Source: Marinilabilia salmonicolor JCM 21150
GTDB lineage: Bacteria; Bacteroidota; Bacteroidia; Bacteroidales; Marinilabiliaceae
DNA: 64,000 nt
NCBI RefSeq assembly: GCF_000259075.1
Contig: NZ_AJKI01000002.1
Coordinates: 558,001 to 622,000 of the forward strand
Reading direction: 5' to 3'
The stretch's first letter is position 1. Each line of letters starts with the position of its first letter. The notes below the pieces were generated by a model. It saw only the letters and a list, made by a program, of their open reading frames with translations. It was not told the DNA's origin and did no database searches. Position numbers and translations under genes: made by a program. Positions 43,803 through 51,600 of the stretch are shown piece by piece.

Positions 43803-46642
43803 TGCCGTCGAACTCCTAAAACACATGATTCTTTGGCATTTTCCACCTTGCCTTCTTCGTCGAATATCCGTGCGCCAATGATGTAAATGCCCGGAGGAGC
43901 GGCAGCACGGTCGTCGTTGGTGCCGTCCCAGGTGATGATTCCTGATGTACCGAGACTTTGGTTATTGACCAGCTTTTTTACCTGAAAACCATCTGCATTA
44001 TAGATGGTAAATGTGCCTTTCTTTCCGGGTTTTTTGAACTGATAGGAGATTTTTAGTTGGTCATTGTTTCCATCCATATTCGGAGTGAAGATGTCCGGCG
44101 ACACAGAGAAGAGTTTTTCCGGTTGTTTTATTTCTGTATTTATCGTTTGCGAATTGGTATAGCCCGGCGTTCCGTAACCTGCCGTCGATGCAGCTGAGTG
44201 CCAGGTCATCGGATTGTCTGTTGCTCCCCCGAAGCTGGTTCTTTCCAGTGCAACGCCTTTGGTATTTGAAAGCAAAGCGTAATGAAGCGAAGGGCTATAA
44301 TCCATATGATCGATGACGGCCCCGTTTCTCAAGGCCAGAATTACGCTTCCGCCTTCATTTACGAAGTTGGGAAGCCCCTTTAAAGCCAGAATGTTGTCAG
44401 CATCGGGTTGGTTAAATTGTTTTTTCACCCAGTCGGGATCGGTGGCAAAGCAAAGCCAGGTTCCCGGAAGAAACCATCGGCACTTGTCGGAGAGAAGTAC
44501 CAGCGACTCAGCTATGTCGTTGTCTCCGCCTCGGGCCAGGCAGAGGCTGTCTAACGCCAGAATTTTATCTGACCGGTTGTATAGTTCCACGTAGTCACAA
44601 CCTTCTGCCGGAGGATCAAACAGCAACTCATTAATGACAGCATCCAAACTGTCGGTAATGCCGGGGAGCCCAAAGAGCAATTGGGGAGTTCCGGTATAGA
44701 TATTTCCCGCAAGATCGGATAAACCAGAGGACCAGGATAGGGTGATTACCTGATTCTGAGTTAAAGGGGGGGTAAATAAAAGGGTTAAGACATCTCTGAA
44801 ACTCTCGTGTTGCGTAATTTTTTTGATGGTTATGTCCGAAACAGATAATTTAAAATCATCTTTTTTTATTGATGAAGGCTCGATAGGCTCTCCAAAATCA
44901 AGTTTCAGTATCGAGTCTCCCTCCAGCCATGCATCTTCAACGGTTGGGCTTTGAGTATCTGTATTAAGCGATCTTACCGAGTTTTCCATGCCCGGGGTTC
45001 CTCCCCGGTCATTGCTGCAGTAGGCCCAGTTGCTCAACGCCCCCGACAGATTGTTGGCATCAGTGCACTCCATGGACCATCCGCCCTCCTGTTTGAAAGG
45101 AGGCCCGGATAGAAGGCCGGGATACCGGAATGCTGTGGTGGTTTGCCCGGATGGATTTCGTAAAACAATTTGGCCACCGCTGTTGGTAAGTGCTATCCAC
45201 CTTTCCGGTGTTAAGGTACCCGGGAGGTTTGTCTCTTCTGCGGTTAAGGCGACATAATTGTCGGGGAACAGATGATATTCCGGCAATTCCAGAACCTTGT
45301 CGTTGATCTGCAGGGTCATGTTTTTTAGATTCACCGGCAGGTTAGACCGGTTAAACAATTCTATGTATTCTGCTTCTGCCAGAAGTGCCGGCGGGGAAGG
45401 GTCGTGCATGATTTCAGAAAAGATCAGGTCAGTAAAGGCTGCCTCATGATAGAAAAGAGTATAAGGGCCCTTCGGGATAGTGTCTCCCCCGGGTAAAATG
45501 AGGTTAGTAATGAAAAGGTTCGCTTCCAGAGCATCCGGAATTGGGCGTTTGAGTATCAGGTGGTAGATATCTTCAGAAAGAGGTTCCACTTTGGTGAAAC
45601 CGTCAGGAATTTCATTGGCCTCAAAAAGTTCCGGGCAGATTGCTTCCGGGGGTAACGGTTGGTTGAAATTAATTTCGATGGTTGTGTAATTTACCAGGTG
45701 AACCAATTCCACATCCGGCGCAATATACGTGTAGCGAAGAGTGGTGTCTTCCAGGATATTCCCATCTCCATCGCACCATCCCGATAAAACAATAGGTGCA
45801 TCTTGTGCATCAGGAATTTTATGTCTCAGCTGAATGGTGGCGTTGGTAGCAGACTCATCAAACAGTGTTTTATGGTGGATATTTTCTTCCGTCCCCGGAA
45901 TTGTTATATTTCCGGAAGACATTTGCTCACTTACCGGTTCCGAAAATGCGAGCAATACGTTAAATCCGTTCTTTATCTCTATGGATTCTATGCATGGAGG
46001 CACTGTGTCCCGATAGGCAGTGCCCGATATTTCCAATGGTTCGAGAAAGAATTTATCACGTCTGGTTTGTGTGTAGTGACAACTGAATCCTGCATAGGAA
46101 GAGGGCATTCCCCGTTTGTAGGTAATGGAGCCTTCTGTTTGCCAGCCGTTGCCCGTATCACTTTCCAGCGTCCAGTGCCCGCCTTTTCTGCGGCTTACTC
46201 TTGCCCGTGCAATGGCCGGACTGCTGTTCAGCCGGTCTTCAATCCCTTTGATCAACAGGTTGTCTGTCCCGTTTTTTCTTTCCCAAAGGGATATGTTGTC
46301 GTTTGTTGTCCCGGCCATCAGGAAAAAGCCGTTATGGAAATTATCCACATCATCAGCCACCAGAATTATTGTCAGGTAATTGGAGGATGAGGGATTAAAT
46401 TCCATTCTGAAACCTGTTGTCCAGACTGCATCTTCAAAAGCGGTGGATGGGTGCAGAAGCAGTGCTTTTTCTGAGGTTTCAGGAGCGTTTAGCTGAACTG
46501 TATTCTCCTCCGGATGGTAAATGAACCATTCGGTATCTCCGGTCCAAGAGAAAGGGAAGTCTTGAAATGAAGTGGCAGAAATGAGCTGATTTGTGAGAAA
46601 CAGCAGGGTGATGGTGAGTAAATGAAAAAAAATCGGCTTCAT
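43799..46642 (-). CDS. Lamin-tail-domain surface protein with FlgD-like Ig C-terminus
   Basis: A 947-residue exported protein with a signal peptide of about 23 residues (ending ISATS). Residues about 30-200 look like a concanavalin-like sandwich. Ig-like segments follow, with phrases such as SIEIKNGFNVLLAFSEPVS and DAWLEGDSILKLDFGEPI. Two lamin-tail domains are visible: LIFSEIMHDPSPPALLAEAE (near 410) and VINELLFDPPAEGCDYVELY (near 665). The last ~90 residues (SPDIFTPNMDGNNDQLKISY to GIYIIGARIFDEEGK) are FlgD-type Ig, as on many large Bacteroidota secreted proteins. It is likely a cell-surface or secreted adhesin- or nuclease-associated protein; no catalytic motif is seen. Confidence 0.85.
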   Translation of the reverse strand: MKPIFFHLLTITLLFLTNQLISATSFQDFPFSWTGDTEWFIYHPEENTVQLNAPETSEKALLLHPSTAFEDAVWTTGFRMEFNPSSSNYLTIILVADDVDNFHNGFFLMAGTTNDNISLWERKNGTDNLLIKGIEDRLNSSPAIARARVSRRKGGHWTLESDTGNGWQTEGSITYKRGMPSSYAGFSCHYTQTRRDKFFLEPLEISGTAYRDTVPPCIESIEIKNGFNVLLAFSEPVSEQMSSGNITIPGTEENIHHKTLFDESATNATIQLRHKIPDAQDAPIVLSGWCDGDGNILEDTTLRYTYIAPDVELVHLVNYTTIEINFNQPLPPEAICPELFEANEIPDGFTKVEPLSEDIYHLILKRPIPDALEANLFITNLILPGGDTIPKGPYTLFYHEAAFTDLIFSEIMHDPSPPALLAEAEYIELFNRSNLPVNLKNMTLQINDKVLELPEYHLFPDNYVALTAEETNLPGTLTPERWIALTNSGGQIVLRNPSGQTTTAFRYPGLLSGPPFKQEGGWSMECTDANNLSGALSNWAYCSNDRGGTPGMENSVRSLNTDTQSPTVEDAWLEGDSILKLDFGEPIEPSSIKKDDFKLSVSDITIKKITQHESFRDVLTLLFTPPLTQNQVITLSWSSGLSDLAGNIYTGTPQLLFGLPGITDSLDAVINELLFDPPAEGCDYVELYNRSDKILALDSLCLARGGDNDIAESLVLLSDKCRWFLPGTWLCFATDPDWVKKQFNQPDADNILALKGLPNFVNEGGSVILALRNGAVIDHMDYSPSLHYALLSNTKGVALERTSFGGATDNPMTWHSAASTAGYGTPGYTNSQTINTEIKQPEKLFSVSPDIFTPNMDGNNDQLKISYQFKKPGKKGTFTIYNADGFQVKKLVNNQSLGTSGIITWDGTNDDRAAAPPGIYIIGARIFDEEGKVENAKESCVLGVRRH

Positions 46643-46670
46643 GGGATTAGGGTTTATTACTTAAATGTAT

Positions 46671-46678
46671 TAATTTTG
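46671..46678 (+). promoter_or_regulatory. Candidate -7 box (TAATTTTG) upstream of asd
   Basis: An exact TAnnTTTG match lies 127 bp before the asd ATG at 46805, in the divergent gap. No TTG is placed well for -33, so confidence is low. Confidence 0.35.
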
Positions 46679-46804
46679 TGACGATTGTGTTGTTCGGCCA
46701 TGAAAAATCTGCCGGAATGAAGTTGAATCTTTCCGGCGCGTAACAAACCCGGCCAAATGCAATTTAGGGAATTTATTCAACAATGTAAAACCAAATATTA
46801 TCAC

Positions 46805-47815
46805 ATGAAGTTAGCTATTGTAGGTGCCAGCGGTGCTGTAGGACAAGAGTTTTTGAGTATTCTTGAAACAAGGGATTTCCCGATTGATGAATTAGTACTT
46901 TTCGGGTCCGCACGCAGTGCAGGCAAGAAATACACATTCAGGGGAAAAGAGCTGGTCGTAAAAGAACTTCAACACAACGACGATTTTAAAGACATCGATA
47001 TTGCACTGACCAGTGCCGGTGGCGGAACATCCAAAGAGTTCGAGAAAACCATCACAAAGCACGGAACCATTATGATTGACAACTCAAGTGCTTTCCGGAT
47101 GGATGAGGATGTACCTTTGGTGGTGCCCGAAGTAAATGCAGCCGATTGTGCCAACGCTCCGCGCAAGGTTATTGCCAACCCCAACTGTACAACCATTCAG
47201 ATGGTGGTGGCGCTCAAAGCTATTGAGAATATTTCTCACATTCGTAAAGTTCATGTTTCAAGCTATCAGGCTGCCAGTGGAGCCGGGGCATCAGGAATGG
47301 ACGAATTGGAGAAGCAGTTTGAGCAGATCGTGAAGGGAGAGCAACCCACCGTGGAGAAATTTGCGCATCAGCTGGCAATGAATGTTATTCCTCATGTAGA
47401 TGTGTTTACCGAAAACGGATACACCAAAGAGGAGATGAAGATGTTTAACGAGACCCGCAAAATCATGCATTCTGATGTGCAGGTTAGTGCTACCTGTGTG
47501 CGGATTCCTATTTTGCGCGCGCACTCCGAAAGCATCTGGGTGGAAACAGAGCGCCCGGTAAGCGTTCAGGAAGCTCGTGAGGCCTTTGAAAAAGCAGAAG
47601 GAGTTGAAGTGATTGACAATCCCGACAACAACGAGTATCCCATGCCTTTGTTCCTCTCCGGAAGAGATGAGGTATTTGTAGGACGTATTCGTGCCGACCT
47701 GGCCAATCCCAACGGATTGACTTTTTGGGCTGTGGCTGATCAGATTCGCAAAGGAGCTGCACTCAATGCGGTTCAGATTGCTGAATATATGATTAAGGAA
47801 GGATTGATTAAATAA
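46805..47815 (+). CDS. asd: Aspartate-semialdehyde dehydrogenase
   Basis: A 336-residue cytoplasmic enzyme that reduces aspartyl phosphate to aspartate semialdehyde with NADPH, the branch point to lysine/diaminopimelate, threonine and methionine. The Rossmann start [17 protein letters not shown] begins at the ATG at 46805. The frame is open from 46757, but the 16 extra residues ([16 protein letters not shown]) are not part of the family, so the shorter start is preferred. The catalytic Cys128 is in NPNCTTIQM, and the active-site His lies in IPILRAHSE. The length is normal. The stop codon is immediately followed by the R2C repeat. Monocistronic and divergent from the lamin-tail gene. Confidence 0.95.
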   Translation: MKLAIVGASGAVGQEFLSILETRDFPIDELVLFGSARSAGKKYTFRGKELVVKELQHNDDFKDIDIALTSAGGGTSKEFEKTITKHGTIMIDNSSAFRMDEDVPLVVPEVNAADCANAPRKVIANPNCTTIQMVVALKAIENISHIRKVHVSSYQAASGAGASGMDELEKQFEQIVKGEQPTVEKFAHQLAMNVIPHVDVFTENGYTKEEMKMFNETRKIMHSDVQVSATCVRIPILRAHSESIWVETERPVSVQEAREAFEKAEGVEVIDNPDNNEYPMPLFLSGRDEVFVGRIRADLANPNGLTFWAVADQIRKGAALNAVQIAEYMIKEGLIK

Positions 47816-47961
47816 TGTTTGTCCATAAAGTACCATTTACTGCGTTACGCTTGCCCGAAAATTCCTCATTTACTCAAGTAAACTGCGTATTTTCGGGCTT
47901 CGCATGCCTTGTAACTGGCATTTTCTAGACAAAATTTTGCTTAGTTTATAGACGGACACTA
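47816..47961. repeat. R2-type MITE-like repeat, copy C
   Basis: The ends TGTTTGTCCATAAA and TTTATAGACGGACACTA match the R2 terminal inverted repeats, but the interior differs: a long hairpin GCCCGAAAAT/ATTTTCGGGC (47853-47862 with 47889-47898) encloses TTTACT-CA-AGTAAA. It begins 1 bp after the asd stop. Confidence 0.8.
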
Positions 47962-47963
47962 AA

Positions 47964-48118
47964 TAGTCTCTGTCCATAAACTAAGCGTTTTTAAGGTGTT
48001 TGAACTAGAAAATTCAAATTCAAGGCGTGTGAAAAATCTAAACTGCAGAATACTAATGTATTTGAGGGTTTATATTTTGAGCAAGAACGCAGACGTTGAT
48101 CTTTATAGACAAACACTA
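47964..48118. repeat. R2 MITE-like repeat, copy B
   Basis: 155 bp, aligned over its full length with copy A (27046-27200), same orientation. Right end TTTATAGACAAACACTA. It abuts copy C, so the two elements share or nearly share a CTAAATA junction. Confidence 0.85.
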
Positions 48119-48134
48119 AATAAAAGATGGTAGA

Positions 48135-48206
48135 AACAGCCGATGATTTCGGCTGTTATTCTCATACAAATCGGGTTGCTTCTCAGGGAACAGCCCGATT
48201 CTGTTT
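48135..48206 (-). terminator. Two stem-loops downstream of the response regulator
   Basis: AACAGCCG/CGGCTGTT (48135-48142 with 48150-48157) and TCGGGTTG/CAGCCCGA (about 48171-48206, one G-U) lie just beyond the - strand stop at 48207. T tracts are short, so moderate confidence. Confidence 0.5.
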
Positions 48207-48938
48207 TCAGGATTCAACGCTTGTATCTTCTTCTCTCAGGATGTATCCTACGGTAGGAATATTGTCAATTCTGATGTTGCCATCCTCCCTCAGATATTTT
48301 CTTATTTTGCTGATAAATACATCCAGGCTGCGTCCGTGGAAATAATCCACATCGCCCCAAAGTTGCATAAGAATCTCTTCCCTTTTGATCAGTTGGTTTT
48401 TGCGGTTACAAAGGAGTCGTAAAACTTCACTTTCCCGACGGGTGAGACGCAGGATGGTTGTGCCGTTTATCAGCATCTGGCGGTTCAGGTCGAAAGTGAA
48501 TCTTCCGATGGACAGGGGAGCTGCAACATTGTTTGGAGGCAAAGCTGCATGCATTCGCCGTGCTACCGCTTTAATCCTCCAAAGGAGTTCATCCGGATCG
48601 AATGGTTTTACAAGGTAATCGTCCACCCCCAGGTCAAAGGCTTTTTGTTTGTCGTCTTTGTGATTTCTCTTACTGATTATGACAACAGGAATATGACTGT
48701 CACGTCTGCGGACCCTTTCGGTAAGTGTGAATCCGTCAATTCCCGGCAACATAAGATCAAAAATACAGAAATTGAATCTTCCGTTGCAGAAAGCTTCAAA
48801 TGCTTCATCTCCGTCGCCACAATGTACTACATCGTAACCAAAGGATTTCAGAAAGGAGGTCAGCTCTTCTCCAAACGTGAGGTCGTCTTCGACCAGGAGT
48901 ATGTTAAGTAAATGAAAGTCCATCAATAACTTAAACAA
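48207..48938 (-). CDS. OmpR-family response regulator (orphan)
   Basis: A 243-residue two-component regulator. The receiver domain has acidic residues Glu17-Asp18-Asp19, the phosphoacceptor Asp61 in FDLMLPGIDG, and Lys in VKPFDPDEL. The C-terminal winged helix (about 145-240) reads RLTRRESEVLRLLCNRKNQL and GRSLDVFISKIRKYL, as in OmpR/PhoB proteins. A second ATG five codons in (MDFHLLN) is an equally good start. No kinase gene is adjacent. It is similar in layout to RprY-type regulators of Bacteroidota. Target genes cannot be inferred. Confidence 0.92.
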   Translation of the reverse strand: MFKLLMDFHLLNILLVEDDLTFGEELTSFLKSFGYDVVHCGDGDEAFEAFCNGRFNFCIFDLMLPGIDGFTLTERVRRRDSHIPVVIISKRNHKDDKQKAFDLGVDDYLVKPFDPDELLWRIKAVARRMHAALPPNNVAAPLSIGRFTFDLNRQMLINGTTILRLTRRESEVLRLLCNRKNQLIKREEILMQLWGDVDYFHGRSLDVFISKIRKYLREDGNIRIDNIPTVGYILREEDTSVES

Positions 48939-48978
48939 CTGAGGCAGGGGCAGGGTTTAATACACGATGCCCGTTTAA

Positions 48979-49686
48979 TCAAAGAATCTTCTTTTTGGGA
49001 ATGGTTGCAATAAAATCTTTCAGATAAAATGGTTCGAAATAGGCTACATCTTCAAATTGTTTTTTATTCCACGCATCATAGGCCGGCTGCGCCATATTGC
49101 GGGCCAGCGGACCATCGTCCTCCGGGAAGAGCGCGTTGGGGTGGGTAAGGGTTTCCCGGCATTTGGCTGCTCCGTTGCCAAAGAAGAAGACTTTTCTTTC
49201 TTTAAGGATATCGGCATAACTTTCGTTGTCAATGATATCAGCGGAGGTTTCTTTTTGTTGCTCCATTTTGCTGTCGAACATTGCCGCATATACTTCCATA
49301 CGGCGGGCATCAATCATAGGACAGAACCATGCATCTCTGTTTTCATCCAGAGTGCTGAGGTTTTGAACAACGGGCAGAGCCAGAACTGATAATGAGGGAA
49401 TGGCAATCAATGGTTTTCCCAGTGCGAAGCAGATGCCTTTGGTGGTGGATACGCCAATTCGCAGTCCTGTGTAGGACCCCGGGCCGCTGCTTACTGCAAC
49501 TGCGTCAATATCACTCATTTCTATCGGAACCGAAGAGTCTCTGAATAGTTCTTCTGTTAAAATAGTCAATCGGTTGGCGTGAGAATTGCCCTCATTCTCC
49601 TGCCGCGCCGCAACTACTTCTCCATCACGGGTGAGTGCTACTGAGCAAACAGTGGTGGAAGTCTCAATGCAAAGAATATACGCCAT
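48979..49686 (-). CDS. tsaB: tRNA threonylcarbamoyladenosine biosynthesis protein TsaB
   Basis: A 235-residue ASKHA-fold protein that bridges TsaD and TsaE in making t6A37 on ANN-decoding tRNAs. It starts MAYILCIETSTTVCSVAL, has the family hallmark SGPGSYTGLRIG at 67-78, and ends with the substrate-binding-lobe motif FEDVAYFEPFYLKDF. The length is standard for Bacteroidota. A TACTTTTG box lies 17-24 bp upstream of the ATG, giving a short leader. It is 40 bp upstream of the response regulator on the same strand and may be cotranscribed with it. Confidence 0.95.
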   Translation of the reverse strand: MAYILCIETSTTVCSVALTRDGEVVAARQENEGNSHANRLTILTEELFRDSSVPIEMSDIDAVAVSSGPGSYTGLRIGVSTTKGICFALGKPLIAIPSLSVLALPVVQNLSTLDENRDAWFCPMIDARRMEVYAAMFDSKMEQQKETSADIIDNESYADILKERKVFFFGNGAAKCRETLTHPNALFPEDDGPLARNMAQPAYDAWNKKQFEDVAYFEPFYLKDFIATIPKKKIL

Positions 49687-49702
49687 CGGGATAATTTTTC
49701 CG

Positions 49703-49710
49703 CAAAAGTA
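49703..49710 (-). promoter_or_regulatory. Candidate -7 box (TACTTTTG) of tsaB
   Basis: The reverse strand reads TACTTTTG, an exact TAnnTTTG match, 17 bp before the tsaB ATG. A good -33 TTG is not visible. Confidence 0.45.
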
Positions 49711-49942
49711 GCGAAACCATCTATACCATAAAAAGAAAAGAGGATTCTGTTTCGTTTTTTCTTATGTCGGGAATTTGTGTTTCTGGCTTCTGGCTGGAGA
49801 CCGAATACTTTTCCTTTAAGGAGGGCGTAATCGATTAAAAAATGCGTTGGTTGTATTGCCTGCTTGTAGCTAACAGCCACGAGCCACGAGCTAACAGTCA
49901 ACTCCCCATCCTGTCTGCATTTTCTTTGCTGCCTGATATGGT

Positions 49943-50608
49943 TCAATGAAAATAGAAAGTAATTCCAAAAGCGAGGCTCCAGACATCCAGCATGGTCACA
50001 TATTCTGTACGTATGGCTTCCAGAAGGTAGGCGTCCAGTGCCGAAAACTCAAAATAGAGTCCCCATCCCGTAAGGTGTTTGTCTTTTAGTGGCTGATACC
50101 ATTCTCCTCCCCAAAAAGGTGCTGCATGTACCTTGTTCTGGAAATAATAGCTCTCGGGATAGTGTGGCGGCAATTTGCGGAACGTATTGTTGGTATTTCC
50201 CCGGTTGATCATTATTCCTGCCTTTGGCCAAAAATGATTGAACCATGGTTTCTGTGTGAGGAAAAAGCTGTTTTTCAGCGACAGGGTGTGTACCGTCACA
50301 TGACTGCCTCCCAGAAATTCATTTAACAATCCGTAGGAAAAGGTTGCCTCGTAAATATCCCAAAAGTGATACCCCACCCCAACAGATAGGAAACCTACAT
50401 TTCCTGCATATTGTATTTTGGCGTGTTTTGGGAAAAACCATCGGGGACGATAAGTAACCGTGTCCCCTGAAATCACCGTTTGCCGGGGCTGGTACATCCG
50501 ATTATAAAAATTGGCCCTTGGATAGTTGCCTTCAGAATAAAACTGAGCCTGTGATGCTGAGTTGGAAAATATTGTGAGAAACAGAATTATCGGAAATACT
50601 AAACGCAT
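49943..50608 (-). CDS. Outer-membrane barrel-like hypothetical protein
   Basis: A 221-residue exported protein with a signal peptide (MRLVFPIILFLTIFSNSASQAQ). The mature part alternates hydrophobic and polar residues in strand-sized units (YAGNVGFLSVGVGYHFWDIYE, GGSHVTVHTLSLKNSFFL, GWGLYFEFSALDAYL, SLAFGITFYFH), consistent with an eight-stranded outer-membrane barrel. The sequence is rich in aromatic residues. I do not recognise a named family. It is on the same strand as the metallophosphoesterase gene (74 bp upstream) but no function follows from that. Confidence 0.65.
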   Translation of the reverse strand: MRLVFPIILFLTIFSNSASQAQFYSEGNYPRANFYNRMYQPRQTVISGDTVTYRPRWFFPKHAKIQYAGNVGFLSVGVGYHFWDIYEATFSYGLLNEFLGGSHVTVHTLSLKNSFFLTQKPWFNHFWPKAGIMINRGNTNNTFRKLPPHYPESYYFQNKVHAAPFWGGEWYQPLKDKHLTGWGLYFEFSALDAYLLEAIRTEYVTMLDVWSLAFGITFYFH

Positions 50609-50682
50609 ATCATCAGCTTTTTTAGGCTAAGTTTAAAGCAATCTCTAATCATACATACGCAACTATAAACTTAACCCCTTTT

Positions 50683-51489
50683 TTAAAATAATTCTCTGGT
50701 TACCAGGATGGTGTCGGACTGCACATCCATGATTATGATTTCCCGGTCGGTGGCATCACCCGAGATCAGAAATGGAACTTCGCACTCATCGCGAATGCCA
50801 TGGAAAAAACTATGTGTATGTCCGTGAATCGATAAGGAGACCTGTTGTTCTTCCAGCATGCGATAAAAAAGATAGCTGTTTCCAACACTAAAGGGTGCAC
50901 TCCATGGTGGGATATGCGATATTAAAAATACATGGGCAATAGAGTCATCTGCTTCAAGGGCATCGTAAAGCCATTCAAAATCGGGGTCTTTCACATTTCT
51001 TTCCCAGATAATGTCATCGAAAAAGACAAAACGACAATTGTTGTAATCAAAAGAAAAACTCAACGGACCAAACATTTCCTGGTAAACCAGGTCTCCGTTG
51101 GACAGGAAGTCATGGTTGCCCACTATGGTAATCATTGGATGATTTAATGAGGACGTTATGTCATGAAACCACATGAATTCGCGGTAAATACCACTCAGGG
51201 TAATGTCGCCGTTGTGGATGACGAAGTCGATGCTGTCAATGCTGTTTAATGCTTTTATCTGATCGTTGAAATCGTCATAGTAGGTGTGGTTGTCACCTAT
51301 GATGGCAATCCTAAATGGTTCAAAAGAGTCCGAACTTTTATTACTGATCCCGGATATCGCTTTTTCATTCAGTTTCTCCGGTAAATTGGCCGAACCAGTT
51401 TGATATGGACTGTATTCGAAAAGGTTGTCGCAGCCGGCTGATAGAATAAAAATCAGGCTCCAAATATATAGATGTCTGTTTCTGCTCAT
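50683..51489 (-). CDS. Metallophosphoesterase lipoprotein
   Basis: A 268-residue calcineurin-like phosphoesterase when started at 51489. The frame is open from 51540, but only the shorter start gives a lipoprotein signal (SLIFILSAGC, Cys of the lipobox). All five metal motifs are present: IIGDNHTYYDDF, VIHNGDITL, TIVGNHD, LISHIPPW and SIHGHTHSF. It should be a membrane-anchored, periplasm-facing or surface phosphodiesterase/phosphatase. The substrate is unknown. It lies between a barrel gene and a PAS kinase gene, all on the - strand. Confidence 0.88.
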   Translation of the reverse strand: MSRNRHLYIWSLIFILSAGCDNLFEYSPYQTGSANLPEKLNEKAISGISNKSSDSFEPFRIAIIGDNHTYYDDFNDQIKALNSIDSIDFVIHNGDITLSGIYREFMWFHDITSSLNHPMITIVGNHDFLSNGDLVYQEMFGPLSFSFDYNNCRFVFFDDIIWERNVKDPDFEWLYDALEADDSIAHVFLISHIPPWSAPFSVGNSYLFYRMLEEQQVSLSIHGHTHSFFHGIRDECEVPFLISGDATDREIIIMDVQSDTILVTRELF

Positions 51490-51600
51490 GGAATTTTGTA
51501 GGTTTTGAGCAAAAAAACAGTGTTTTCCTTGCGTATTCAAACGAAACTCGCTGTAAAGCCGAAAAAGAAGGATGAAGAGGGTAAACGGGGGAATAAAACG

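Larger units (their letters stand above)
47816..48206. other. Intergenic stretch made of two back-to-back R2 elements
   Basis: The 391 bp between asd and the response regulator are almost fully explained by R2C, R2B and two stem-loops at the end of the regulator gene. No gene. Confidence 0.75.

Noticed and set aside
49840-49915. GCTAACAGCCACGAGCCACGA low-complexity stretch
   Set aside because: Short near-tandem motif seen only once in the window; too little to call a repeat family or array.
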